Virus record (IMG/VR): IMGVR_UViG_3300009163_000108
Location: 1-32,873 of that record
Direction: 5' to 3' (one strand)
DNA from: a virus
DNA: 32,873 nucleotides
Each line of letters opens with the position of its first letter. The stretch's first letter is position 1. The position numbers were made by a program, and so were the translations under genes. The notes below the pieces were generated by a model. That model saw only the letters and a program-made list of their open reading frames with translations, ran no database searches and was not told where the DNA came from. Of the stretch, positions 8,316-13,465 are shown one piece after another.

Positions 8316-8533
8316 TTGCTCTCCAACTGAACCCGCCGCTGTTCGTTGTTACACCGCGTGGCGACGGCATCGCGCGTATCATGCTCGACTATGGGCCTGA
8401 CACTAACCCGATGTTCGTTGTCGAATTGAACGACTCGCGTGACATCCTCTGCTTCGACATGCTCGACGTGAAGGGCTCAGGCAATTCCGCTTGGGGCCTG
8501 TCTCACCCCGACCCATTTGAAAGCCGCGCCTGA
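8312..8533 (+). CDS. Small hypothetical protein, TTG start
   Basis: This 73-residue protein is not recognised by function. It has a beta-rich middle (PLFVVTPRGDGIARIMLDYG and 'MFVVELND') and a Gly/Ser/Pro C terminus. The only sensible start is a TTG overlapping the previous stop (TTGA), with AAGG 7 bases upstream. It ends in a TGATG overlap with the following gene. This chain of overlaps argues for real translation despite the rare start codon. Confidence 0.6.
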   Translation: MIALQLNPPLFVVTPRGDGIARIMLDYGPDTNPMFVVELNDSRDILCFDMLDVKGSGNSAWGLSHPDPFESRA

Positions 8534-8826
8534 TGGAATTACTGCGCCAAGCCGCTCGCATGATCGGCCTGAAGAATCGCCAGTACGAGACGCTGACGGA
8601 GATCACCGCGCAGAACCACAAGGTTCGCATCTGGCGCGTCGCGAAGTCGCTGAAGGCCGCAGAGGATTTCAATCACGGCATCCTGTCCGAGCAGATGATG
8701 AACATCTGCACGACCGTCGACAGCAAGCACTGGTTCGAAGAGCTGATGAAACTTCCGAACGTCGCGTGCATCGCCATCGTGGACAAGCACGGCAACGGCG
8801 TGAGCGCCTATCCCGACTGGCACTGA
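8533..8826 (+). CDS. Small hypothetical protein
   Basis: This 97-residue mixed alpha/beta protein is not recognised. It has an N-terminal basic helix (LLRQAARMIGLKNRQYETLT), a central helix and a final strand 'VACIAIVDKHGNGVSAYPDW'. The start ATG overlaps the stop of the preceding gene (TGATG). It is the last gene of the rightward group that starts at 7851 and is closed by a strong terminator 19 bases after its stop. Confidence 0.65.
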   Translation: MELLRQAARMIGLKNRQYETLTEITAQNHKVRIWRVAKSLKAAEDFNHGILSEQMMNICTTVDSKHWFEELMKLPNVACIAIVDKHGNGVSAYPDWH

Positions 8827-8844
8827 AGCAGCGACCACAAAAGT

Positions 8845-8879
8845 AAAAGCCCCGGCTGTGATGGCCGGGGCTTTTTTTC
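8845..8879 (+). terminator. Strong, probably bidirectional terminator between convergent genes
   Basis: A 9-bp GC-rich stem (AGCCCCGGC at 8848-8856, GCCGGGGCT at 8864-8872) is extended by three A-T pairs. It is followed by T7 on the plus strand and has an A-run on the left that serves the minus strand. It lies between the end of the plus-strand group and the end of the minus-strand gene at 8881. Confidence 0.9.
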
Positions 8880-8880
8880 G

Positions 8881-9141
8881 TTACAGGAAGCAGCCTTCGC
8901 ATACTTCAGTTGGCACGCCAGTCTTGGCGAGTATGTCCGCTGCGTGCGCTTCGCATGATAGCCGCGCCACGCCCTTTCCATGCTCATCCTTCACTTTGAA
9001 CTGGAAGTACTTCTCTCTGCCAAAGGCATCCGAGATTTTCTTGTAGGCGTCTCGCCGCGCCTGCGATCTGATCGGGAAATCCTTGATCGACAGGCTGCAG
9101 GTGAAGTGCGCGACATTCGTGTCGCCGCCAAAAAAGCTCAT
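8881..9141 (-). CDS. Minus-strand small protein with its own promoter
   Basis: This 86-residue protein of unknown function is one of only two minus-strand genes in the window. The ATG at 9141 has AGAGGA 7 bases upstream; a TTG six codons earlier is less likely. The protein is mixed alpha/beta, with 'FTCSLSIKDFPIRSQARRDA' and 'REKYFQFKVKDEHGKGVARL', and ends Cys-x2-Cys-Phe-Leu. No HTH, signal peptide or membrane segment is seen. A near-consensus sigma70-type promoter lies upstream (9190-9218) and a terminator lies just past its stop, so it forms an independent unit. That arrangement is typical of a moron expressed in the prophage or early in infection. No function is assigned. Confidence 0.7.
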   Translation of the reverse strand: MSFFGGDTNVAHFTCSLSIKDFPIRSQARRDAYKKISDAFGREKYFQFKVKDEHGKGVARLSCEAHAADILAKTGVPTEVCEGCFL

Positions 9142-9189
9142 GGTATTTTCCTCTTTCAAGCATCCGCCGCCGATTTACAGCGACAAAGA

Positions 9190-9218
9190 ACAATATCACA
9201 CCACGTTTGATATGTCAA
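9190..9218 (-). promoter_or_regulatory. Sigma70-type promoter for the minus-strand gene
   Basis: On the minus strand, TTGACA (9218-9213) and TATTGT (9195-9190) are separated by exactly 17 bases. The -35 matches consensus 6/6 and the -10 matches 4/6. The predicted start near 9183 gives a leader of about 42 bases carrying AGAGGA. Confidence 0.7.
9193..9213. promoter_or_regulatory. Operator-like inverted repeat inside the minus-strand promoter
   Basis: A perfect 6-bp inverted repeat, ATATCA (9193-9198) and TGATAT (9208-9213), with a 9-base spacer sits between and overlapping the -35 and -10 boxes. This is where a repressor dimer would block RNA polymerase. Regulation is inferred; no repressor gene is identified in the window. 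Confidence 0.4.
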
Positions 9219-9267
9219 CTCGGGCTACAGCGGAGGAATTTTGTGTGGAGAACAAATGTCGCTCCAG

Positions 9268-9296
9268 TTGACGGAGGCGCTCCAAATCAGTAGGTA
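9268..9296 (+). promoter_or_regulatory. Possible rightward promoter for the 9407 gene group
   Basis: TTGACG (9268-9273) is followed after 17 bases by TAGGTA (9291-9296). The -35 matches 5/6 but the -10 only 2/6, so this is weak. A start near 9303 would coincide with the first base of the tandem-hairpin leader, which is the main reason to report it. Confidence 0.3.
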
Positions 9297-9302
9297 CTGA
9301 AA

Positions 9303-9383
9303 GCGCATTGGGTAATGCCGGTTCCCCAACCCGCCCAGTGCGCAGCGCGGAGAGCCCGTTCCCCCAACCCAAGCTCTCCGCGC
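9303..9383 (+). ncRNA. Candidate structured RNA leader: two tandem hairpins with a shared loop motif
   Basis: Hairpin 1 pairs 9303-9312 with 9334-9343 (10 bp, one G-T wobble). Hairpin 2 pairs 9345-9355 with 9373-9383 (11 bp, perfect). One base separates them. Both loops contain the same C-rich core, GGTTCCCCAACCC in loop 1 and CGTTCCCCCAACCC in loop 2. Each core can fold into a small inner G(G)TT/AAC(C) stem with a C4 or C5 loop. The stems differ in sequence while the loops are conserved, which is unusual for terminators. A short AT-rich stretch and AAGAGGAG follow, leading into the gene at 9407. It could be a cis-regulatory RNA, a small RNA or a protein-binding site. Confidence 0.5.
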
Positions 9384-9406
9384 ACCTATTTTGAAGAGGA
9401 GCAACG

Positions 9407-9736
9407 ATGACGTTTCAAGTACGCGGCGATGAGGGCGTTGGCTTCCTCAACGAGCTGCCAGACAATTTCCGCAAGCGCCAGAAGATAGAAATTTCGGATG
9501 AGAAGCTGATCGAGGCGGCGTACAATCTGTCCGCGCGCCAGTTCGAGGCGTGGAAGCTCGCGGTCGTGCATGGCTACAGCGACGCTGAAATTGCAGATGC
9601 ACTCTGCACCTTCGATAAGGCGACGCTGCCCGGCGACGTGCGCTCAGCGCTCAAGCTCGCAGCCAAGAATGGCTACCCTGTGCCGGGCGATCCAGAGCCC
9701 AAGAAGTATCGCGCGCGCGTGAAGGAGCCCGCGTGA
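9407..9736 (+). CDS. Hypothetical protein with a possible sigma4/LuxR-type helix-turn-helix
   Basis: This protein has 109 residues. Residues 43-80 read LSARQFEAWKLAVVHGYSDA then EIADAL, and later 'DVRSALKLAAKNGY'. That order resembles the HTH of sigma-70 region 4 and LuxR-type regulators (a helix starting LSxRQ, then GYSDAEIAxAL, then a recognition helix). The N terminus (FLNELPDNFRKRQKIEISDE) is charged and the C terminus (PKKYRARVKEPA) is basic. It starts with a strong AGGAG 6-7 bases upstream and is the first gene after the tandem-hairpin leader. A DNA-binding regulator is plausible but not proven; the second half of the HTH is imperfect. Confidence 0.6.
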   Translation: MTFQVRGDEGVGFLNELPDNFRKRQKIEISDEKLIEAAYNLSARQFEAWKLAVVHGYSDAEIADALCTFDKATLPGDVRSALKLAAKNGYPVPGDPEPKKYRARVKEPA

Positions 9737-10119
9737 TGGCCGAGCATGAGACGGTAGAGAAGTTGGCGAGGGCTATCTATGAGGCAGGCATTCCGAAGGG
9801 CGGGAAGTTCTACCACGCATGGGAAGACCTAGAGAGCCAAGGCTTTTACGCCCAGCACGACCTTGCGATGATGCAAGCCCGCGCCGCCATAGCCGCCATG
9901 GGAGACGGCTGGCAGGACATAGCTAGCGCGCCGAAATCTCCTGACCTGCACAACGTCGCGGAGTTTCTGGCGTGGTGTCCGAGCGACGGTTCAGCTGGCG
10001 GATATCGGCGCGTTGTCTGGTGGGAGCCGAAGCAAAAGTGCTGGTCGTCTGACCGCGACATACCAGAGACGTTCACCCACTGGCGCCCACTTCCACCATC
10101 ACCGGGAGAAAAGCCATGA
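9736..10119 (+). CDS. Two-part protein: 'ARAIYEA' repeat domain plus DUF551-like C terminus
   Basis: This protein has 127 residues. Residues 1-57 (VEKLARAIYEAGIPKGGKFY and on) are a helical domain repeated nearly unchanged in the gene at 11123. The C terminus, from 'WQDIASAPK' to 'THWRPLPPSPGEKP', fits the DUF551 pattern found in many phage accessory genes. The ATG overlaps the previous stop (TGATG), with AAGGAG 9 bases upstream. Function is unknown. DUF551 proteins are typical cargo of phage accessory regions. The nucleotide-level similarity to 11123 indicates recent duplication. Confidence 0.7.
   Translation: MAEHETVEKLARAIYEAGIPKGGKFYHAWEDLESQGFYAQHDLAMMQARAAIAAMGDGWQDIASAPKSPDLHNVAEFLAWCPSDGSAGGYRRVVWWEPKQKCWSSDRDIPETFTHWRPLPPSPGEKP
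9752..9900 (+). repeat. Duplicated gene segment, copy 1 (partner 11140-11283)
   Basis: About 145 bp encoding the 'VEKxARAIYEAGIPKGG...AWEDLESxGFYAQHDL' domain is highly similar to 11140-11283. The last 26 bases (9875-9900) are instead identical to 11433-11458, near the end of the partner gene. The second copy therefore looks as if it has been split by an insertion or shuffled. Confidence 0.8.
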
Positions 10120-10214
10120 GCGTAGAGTACGGCGTAATGCCGAAACAACTAGAGATTGAAAGGGACTTACATGACTTCCGAAATTCACCCGCCACCGACC
10201 GAGTTCACCGCTGA
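10116..10214 (+). CDS. Possible 32-residue coupled micro-ORF
   Basis: This ORF starts MSVEYGVMPKQLEIERDL and overlaps the previous stop by ATGA, with GGGAG 8 bases upstream. It runs 44 bases into the next gene in another frame. The same upstream 20 bases (10100-10119, repeated at 11580-11599) start a convincing membrane-protein gene at 11596, which supports translation here. The protein itself shows no features, so it may be a decayed remnant whose ribosome-binding site survives. Confidence 0.3.
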   Translation: MSVEYGVMPKQLEIERDLHDFRNSPATDRVHR

Positions 10215-10416
10215 CGAAATCAAGCTAGACGATGTTCTCCGGTTCTTTCACTACGGCCACCTGCCCCCGACCCTGCAAGGGCGGTCTAAGCCGTTCTGCG
10301 ATCTAGCGCGATTGCTAATCGACACGACGCCACGCTGCCCGCAGCGGACGATTGCCCTCAACAAACTGATCGAGGCGAAGGACGCTGCTGTCCGCGCTTC
10401 ACTGCCGCCAATCTAG
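10171..10416 (+). CDS. Acb2/Tad1-hairpin-like small protein, possible anti-CBASS cyclic-nucleotide sponge
   Basis: This protein has 81 residues. After a disordered acidic N terminus, residues 21-76 form two helices joined by a short turn. They carry 'RFFHYGHLPPTLQGRSKPFC', then DLARLLIDTTP, then the second-helix signature 'QRTIALNKLIEAKDAAVRA'. This strongly resembles the small phage proteins grouped with the Acb2/Tad1 hairpin domain. Acb2 proteins oligomerise and sequester cyclic oligonucleotide signals, which blocks CBASS and in some cases Thoeris defence. The size and the accessory-island setting fit. A GGGA ribosome-binding site lies about 7 bases before the ATG; a TTG five codons earlier is less likely. 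Family membership is from memory of the pattern, and the sponge function here is inferred. Confidence 0.6.
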   Translation: MTSEIHPPPTEFTADEIKLDDVLRFFHYGHLPPTLQGRSKPFCDLARLLIDTTPRCPQRTIALNKLIEAKDAAVRASLPPI

Positions 10417-10425
10417 GAGACTGTG

Positions 10426-10803
10426 ATGAGCGAAGCGTCGCATCGTGAGTGCATAGCCGAAATCATGGGCGTGCTGAAAAAGTACGACATGGCCGGAGCT
10501 ATCACGGTTATCTCAAAGGAGCGTGCGGCGTTTCGCTATCACTTCCCGACATGGTCGGTTGTGAAACTGCACGAGACATCTGACGGCGGACTTGGTGTCC
10601 GCATCAAGTCAAAGGCGACTGACTTCCCATCACGGGAGGCCCAGCACAGAGCCAACGAGTTGAGCGCACACATCGTCTATCAGATGCGCGACATCGCCAT
10701 GAACACCTACGGCATGTGCGTAGCTGTGGGCGAAAAGATGGATGAGCATTGGAACGTCACGCACGTTTCCCATTCCGATTTTGATCCGGAGCGTTCGCAG
10801 TGA
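10426..10803 (+). CDS. Hypothetical phage accessory protein
   Basis: This 125-residue protein belongs to a type of small alphaproteobacterial-phage proteins of unknown role. It starts 'ECIAEIMGVLKKYDMAGAIT' and then 'VVKLHETSDGGLGVRIKSKA' and 'DFPSREAQHRANELSA'. It is mixed alpha/beta with no membrane segment. The stop of the Acb2-like gene overlaps its GGAG ribosome-binding site, which lies 6 bases before the ATG. A GTG one codon earlier is possible. Its own stop overlaps the next start (GTGA), so it belongs to one coupled operon. Confidence 0.65.
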   Translation: MSEASHRECIAEIMGVLKKYDMAGAITVISKERAAFRYHFPTWSVVKLHETSDGGLGVRIKSKATDFPSREAQHRANELSAHIVYQMRDIAMNTYGMCVAVGEKMDEHWNVTHVSHSDFDPERSQ

Positions 10804-11123
10804 CCGCACACGCTGAACTGATCGAGCGGTTGCGCGGACTGCAAACGACTTGCCCAACACTCCACGCCACGTTTTCCGAAGCCGCAACCGCTCTCGCAGC
10901 ACTCGTGGCCGAGCGTGATGCGCTGCGGATGTGCGCGGAGGCTGGCGGCGAACTGCTCAAAGCAATCGATGCTGGCCGTATGCGCCAGCGGGTCGGAGTG
11001 ACTGGCCAGACCATGGACGCTCAGCTACGCGCGTCCGTCTATGAACGAGTGCCAGCCTACCCCGTCGAAGAGGCTCGCGAAAAGTACACGCTCGCCCTTG
11101 CCTCGCTGAAAGGGGGAGCGTGA
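10800..11123 (+). CDS. Ead/Ea22-like small accessory protein, copy 1
   Basis: This 107-residue protein starts with a GTG overlapping the previous stop. Residues 4-45 match 'HAELIERLR ... AATALAALVAERDALR', a pattern common in Ead/Ea22-type phage accessory proteins. The middle and C terminus are unique. The N-terminal half is duplicated in the gene at 11733, with 27 identical bases at 10809-10835 and 11739-11765. Function is unknown. Confidence 0.65.
   Translation: MTAHAELIERLRGLQTTCPTLHATFSEAATALAALVAERDALRMCAEAGGELLKAIDAGRMRQRVGVTGQTMDAQLRASVYERVPAYPVEEAREKYTLALASLKGGA
10809..10835 (+). repeat. 27-bp exact direct repeat, copy 1 (partner 11739-11765)
   Basis: It encodes HAELIERLR in two neighbouring Ead/Ea22-like genes. 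A second block of similarity encoding AALVAERDALR follows about 60 bases later in both. Confidence 0.85.
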
Positions 11124-11599
11124 TGGCCGACCACGCTGAACAGGTGGAGAAGGTGGCGAGGGCTATCTATGAGGCTGGCATTCCCAAGGGCGGGCGCAAT
11201 TACGCTGCGTGGGAAGACCTAGAGAGCGAGGGCTTTTACGCCCAGCACGATCTTGTGATGAAGCAAGCCGCAGCCGCCATAGGTGTCTGCCGTGCCGCTT
11301 TTTTACCGCCCCCCGAAGCCCGCCCTGTAGCGACTGATGATCAAATCGAACGGGTAGCTCGGGCGATCTGCGAAGCCACGTCAGGTCCGTTTGAGATGTT
11401 GGATGATGTGGGCCGCGATGCGCTGCGCTGGGAAGCCCGCGCCGCCATAGCCGCCATGCCTCCCGCCCTCTCCCCCGAGCTAATCGACAAGCTCAGCAAG
11501 CTCGCGACGTACCTCACAGAGCAGGGCGAATACGAGGCGTGCGATCTGATCGACACAGTCGTTGAGCGACTGACACCCCCACCGGGAGAAAAGCCATGA
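11123..11599 (+). CDS. Paralogue of the 9736 gene with a duplicated internal motif
   Basis: This protein has 158 residues. Residues 5-55 repeat the 'VEKVARAIYEAGIPKGG' domain of the 9736 gene. A second, diverged copy starts at residue 73 (DQIERVARAICEATSGPFEM) and ends EARAAIAAM. A helical C terminus and the tail PPPGEKP follow, the latter again shared with 9736. The DUF551-like part of 9736 is absent. The ATG overlaps the previous stop (TGATG) after AGGGGGAG. Function is unknown, and the structure shows duplication followed by domain exchange. Confidence 0.7.
   Translation: MADHAEQVEKVARAIYEAGIPKGGRNYAAWEDLESEGFYAQHDLVMKQAAAAIGVCRAAFLPPPEARPVATDDQIERVARAICEATSGPFEMLDDVGRDALRWEARAAIAAMPPALSPELIDKLSKLATYLTEQGEYEACDLIDTVVERLTPPPGEKP
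11140..11283 (+). repeat. Duplicated gene segment, copy 2 (partner 9752-9900)
   Basis: It is highly similar in nucleotide sequence to 9752-9900 except at its 3' end. There a different segment is inserted before the shared 26 bases reappear at 11433-11458. Confidence 0.8.
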
Positions 11600-11736
11600 C
11601 CGACGAAGAGATCAAACGCATCCGCGACGAAAATCGCCACTACGCGGTTTTTGCCATCGTCAGCTTTATTCCGATCCTTCTGATGGTCGTGCTGTTCTTT
11701 GTGGGCGCGGCGCTGAGTGCAGGTGGTGAGCCATGA
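11596..11736 (+). CDS. 46-residue single-span membrane protein
   Basis: The protein starts with a charged helix (MTDEEIKRIRDENRHY). One strong membrane segment follows at residues 17-40 (AVFAIVSFIPILLMVVLFFV and on), and then the tail SAGGEP. The ATG overlaps the previous stop (ATGA) with GGGAG 8 bases upstream, and its own stop overlaps the next ATG (ATGA). The charge pattern predicts the N terminus in the cytoplasm. It could be a superinfection-exclusion, holin-like or effector membrane peptide; nothing selects among these. Coupling on both sides makes translation likely. Confidence 0.7.
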   Translation: MTDEEIKRIRDENRHYAVFAIVSFIPILLMVVLFFVGAALSAGGEP

Positions 11737-12008
11737 ACCACGCTGAACTGATCGAGCGGTTGCGCCGTGTCTCTGACTGTGACGCACCCGCATGGGCCTA
11801 TGACGAGATCAGCGATGCCGCCGATGCGCTAGCCGCACTCGTGGCAGAGCGTGATGCGCTGCGGGAGGCGCTGGAAGAGATCGCCAAGCAGGCTCCCGCG
11901 AAAGACATGGACGAAGACTACTACGACGCCGCCGATTTTGAAGACGGTTACGACCGCTGCATTTTTCGCGCCCGCGCCGCTCTTGCTCAGGGGGGTGAGC
12001 ATGGGTGA
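11733..12008 (+). CDS. Ead/Ea22-like small accessory protein, copy 2
   Basis: This protein has 91 residues. The N-terminal half (HAELIERLRRVSDC, then AADALAALVAERDALREALE) duplicates the gene at 10800. The C terminus is acidic (KDMDEDYYDAADFEDGYD) and ends 'FRARAALAQGGEHG'. Starts and stops overlap the neighbours (ATGA at the 5' end). It is a typical accessory gene product of unknown role. Together with 11123 it forms the second copy of a two-gene module. Confidence 0.65.
   Translation: MNHAELIERLRRVSDCDAPAWAYDEISDAADALAALVAERDALREALEEIAKQAPAKDMDEDYYDAADFEDGYDRCIFRARAALAQGGEHG
11739..11765 (+). repeat. 27-bp exact direct repeat, copy 2 (partner 10809-10835)
   Basis: Identical to 10809-10835 and in the same reading frame of the paralogous gene. 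Confidence 0.85.
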
Positions 12009-12168
12009 AAGCACAGAGATAATCCGCGAAGCAGCTCTGGCTGAAATCGAGGAAGAGGATCGGCGTTGCAAGATCGACGCAGAGAAGGCCCGGATACGTG
12101 AGCGCATGGCGCGTCCGTGGTGGAGTAGAGTGTTTCCGTGGCGCATAACCGTGAAGAGGATCACATGA
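12001..12168 (+). CDS. Small charged protein with a basic, Trp-rich C terminus
   Basis: This protein has 55 residues. Residues 1-38 are a highly charged helix (EIIREAALAEIEEEDRRCKI). Residues 39-55 are basic and aromatic (MARPWWSRVFPWRITVKRIT), which could associate with a membrane surface. It starts with GGGGGTGAGC just before the ATG and overlaps the preceding gene by 8 bases and the following one by ATGA. Function is unknown. Confidence 0.6.
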   Translation: MGESTEIIREAALAEIEEEDRRCKIDAEKARIRERMARPWWSRVFPWRITVKRIT

Positions 12169-12368
12169 GCGATATCGAGTTTACCGTCAGCCGCGCAGAA
12201 GGCATCAGGCGGGCCGCTGAGGCGGAAGTAGCCAAGGAGCAGGGCGAGGCTGCGAAGAAGGCGCTCATCGCGCTGTACAAGCGCAAGGCGGTCGCTGAAG
12301 AGGCGGTGCGCGGCATCGAGCGCGAGATCGAGACCACGCTGGCCAAGATTGAAGCTGGAGCGCTGTAA
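12165..12368 (+). CDS. Small coiled-coil protein
   Basis: This 67-residue protein is almost wholly helical, with heptads from residue 8 to 64 (AEGIRRAAEAEVAKEQGEAA; KRKAVAEEAVRGIEREIETT). It starts at an ATGA overlap with the previous gene; a GTG nine codons upstream is not needed. The next gene begins 2 bases after its stop. It is probably an oligomerising accessory protein, function unknown. Confidence 0.6.
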   Translation: MSDIEFTVSRAEGIRRAAEAEVAKEQGEAAKKALIALYKRKAVAEEAVRGIEREIETTLAKIEAGAL

Positions 12369-12370
12369 GC

Positions 12371-12940
12371 ATGCGGAACGGATACCTGCCTGAACCGTTC
12401 GGTCGCCCTATTCGCCTGATTGCGAACGGGTGGGTATCCTCGACGCTCGACCTTGGCCGCGCTGGCTGGGAGCTTTATGCCGATCAGGACTACGCCCATG
12501 GTGGGTTGTCGCTGGTGGCGCACCATCGCGAGAGCGGCCTGACCGCCTACGCGCGCGACGCGCACTGGGACTATCACCGACACGTCCACAGGGCGGACTA
12601 CAGTAGGGACGAGATGCCGACCATGCGCGCCCAGATCGGGCACCGCGACAAGGTGCAGATACACGCGATGCACGGCGGCGTGCTGCCAACCTTCGACCGC
12701 GTGAGTCCGCTTATGGAGGTGCGAACAGAGATCAGGTCAATGGCCGACATGCTCCACTTCGCACCCTACACGGCCAGCCAGATTCAGATCGAAGCGGACC
12801 CAAGCGTCGACGACCTGCTCGCCCAGATCATCGCGAAGCAGGCCAAGGCGAATGACGAATACTTCGCCGAGAAGGTGCGCAGCGGAAAGATCGTCCGCGC
12901 GTCGGCGGCAGAGGTTCTGCAGTTCAGGCGCGTTGCGTGA
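12371..12940 (+). CDS. Hypothetical protein, His-rich central region
   Basis: This 189-residue protein is not recognised. The N-terminal half is beta-rich with several aromatic residues. The centre carries many His residues (VAHHRES, HWDYHRHVHRADYS, GHRDKVQIHAMHGG). This could be metal binding but does not match a motif I can name. The C-terminal third is helical (SVDDLLAQIIAKQAKANDEY). It starts 2 bases after the previous stop with a weak site inside GCTGGAGCG, and ends in a GTGA overlap. Confidence 0.6.
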   Translation: MRNGYLPEPFGRPIRLIANGWVSSTLDLGRAGWELYADQDYAHGGLSLVAHHRESGLTAYARDAHWDYHRHVHRADYSRDEMPTMRAQIGHRDKVQIHAMHGGVLPTFDRVSPLMEVRTEIRSMADMLHFAPYTASQIQIEADPSVDDLLAQIIAKQAKANDEYFAEKVRSGKIVRASAAEVLQFRRVA

Positions 12941-13158
12941 GGGCGGGCTGGACCTTCAACGACATCCGCAAGCCGCCGCTCGGCCAGATGATCTGGGCGC
13001 TGATCGAGAGCCCGTCAGATGGCGAGCCTTACCTGATCGAGGCAATGCTCACTGAAATCATGGGCGCTGGCAGCGTCGCGATTCTTTACGATGGCCCGTC
13101 GATGAATTACCTGCCGCCGCACCACGCGATGATTGCGTGGCGGCGCGTTCGCGATTAG
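12937..13158 (+). CDS. Small hypothetical protein, GTG start, last gene of the island
   Basis: This 73-residue mixed alpha/beta protein (MIWALIESPSDGEPYLIEAM; 'GSVAILYDGPSMNYLPPHHA') has no recognised family. GTG overlaps the previous stop (GTGA). It is followed by a terminator 55 bases after its stop, so it closes the coupled group that begins at 9407. Confidence 0.6.
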   Translation: MRAGWTFNDIRKPPLGQMIWALIESPSDGEPYLIEAMLTEIMGAGSVAILYDGPSMNYLPPHHAMIAWRRVRD

Positions 13159-13213
13159 AGTTTTCGGTTCAGGCGCTCCTCCGCGAAGGGGAGTGTTGCC
13201 CGTGGCGGGGAAG

Positions 13214-13244
13214 CGGCGACTCTCACGGGTCGCCGTTTTCTTTT
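13214..13244 (+). terminator. Intrinsic terminator at the end of the accessory island
   Basis: A 7-bp stem (CGGCGAC at 13214-13220, GTCGCCG at 13229-13235) with an 8-base loop is followed by TTTTCTTTT. It isolates the capsid gene from the accessory operon. Confidence 0.85.
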
Positions 13245-13254
13245 GTCGCCCCGC

Positions 13255-13289
13255 TTGACAACTAATGGACCCCCACGTCACTAATGCAC
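13255..13289 (+). promoter_or_regulatory. Possible capsid-operon promoter with a direct repeat
   Basis: TTGACA (13255-13260) lies 10 bases after the terminator. The best -10 is ACTAAT (13280-13285), at a long 19-base spacing. A direct repeat ACTAATGSAC occurs at 13261-13270 and 13280-13289, 19 bases apart. The promoter call is weak because of the spacing, but the placement is right for a late promoter upstream of the capsid gene. Confidence 0.35.
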
Positions 13290-13465
13290 CGTCCGGTGGT
13301 GTGTATCGCCACTGTTGACTTCGAGTGGTTCACGGCACGAACCCGATCTGCTTCGATTTGCCCCCGGTAACGGGCTCGGACAACGTCAGCAAGGATGCTC
13401 GCCCTAGAGGCTGAAGCGTCGCGGCGCCCGATCCCCCCTCAACATGGCAAATCAGGCACCCCCTC
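13290..13465 (+). other. Untranslated stretch before the capsid gene
   Basis: The whole gap 13159-13465 is 307 bases long: the first part holds the terminator and promoter candidate, and these last 176 bases contain no supported gene. Near the start codon, CCCCCTC followed by ATGGCAA occurs twice, at 13434-13450 (with AAC inserted) and 13459-13472. The second ATG is the capsid start. The first opens a 42-codon ORF in another frame. The ribosome-binding site is only AGG at 9 bases, which is poor for a protein made in large amount. Confidence 0.5.

Noticed and set aside
13315-13343. Second TTGAC-type promoter before the capsid gene
   Set aside because: TTGACT is present but no acceptable -10 follows at 16-19 bases.
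13290-13440. Possible tRNA or other structured RNA before the capsid gene
   Set aside because: Several short complementary segments exist, but no cloverleaf, T-loop or acceptor stem can be assembled.
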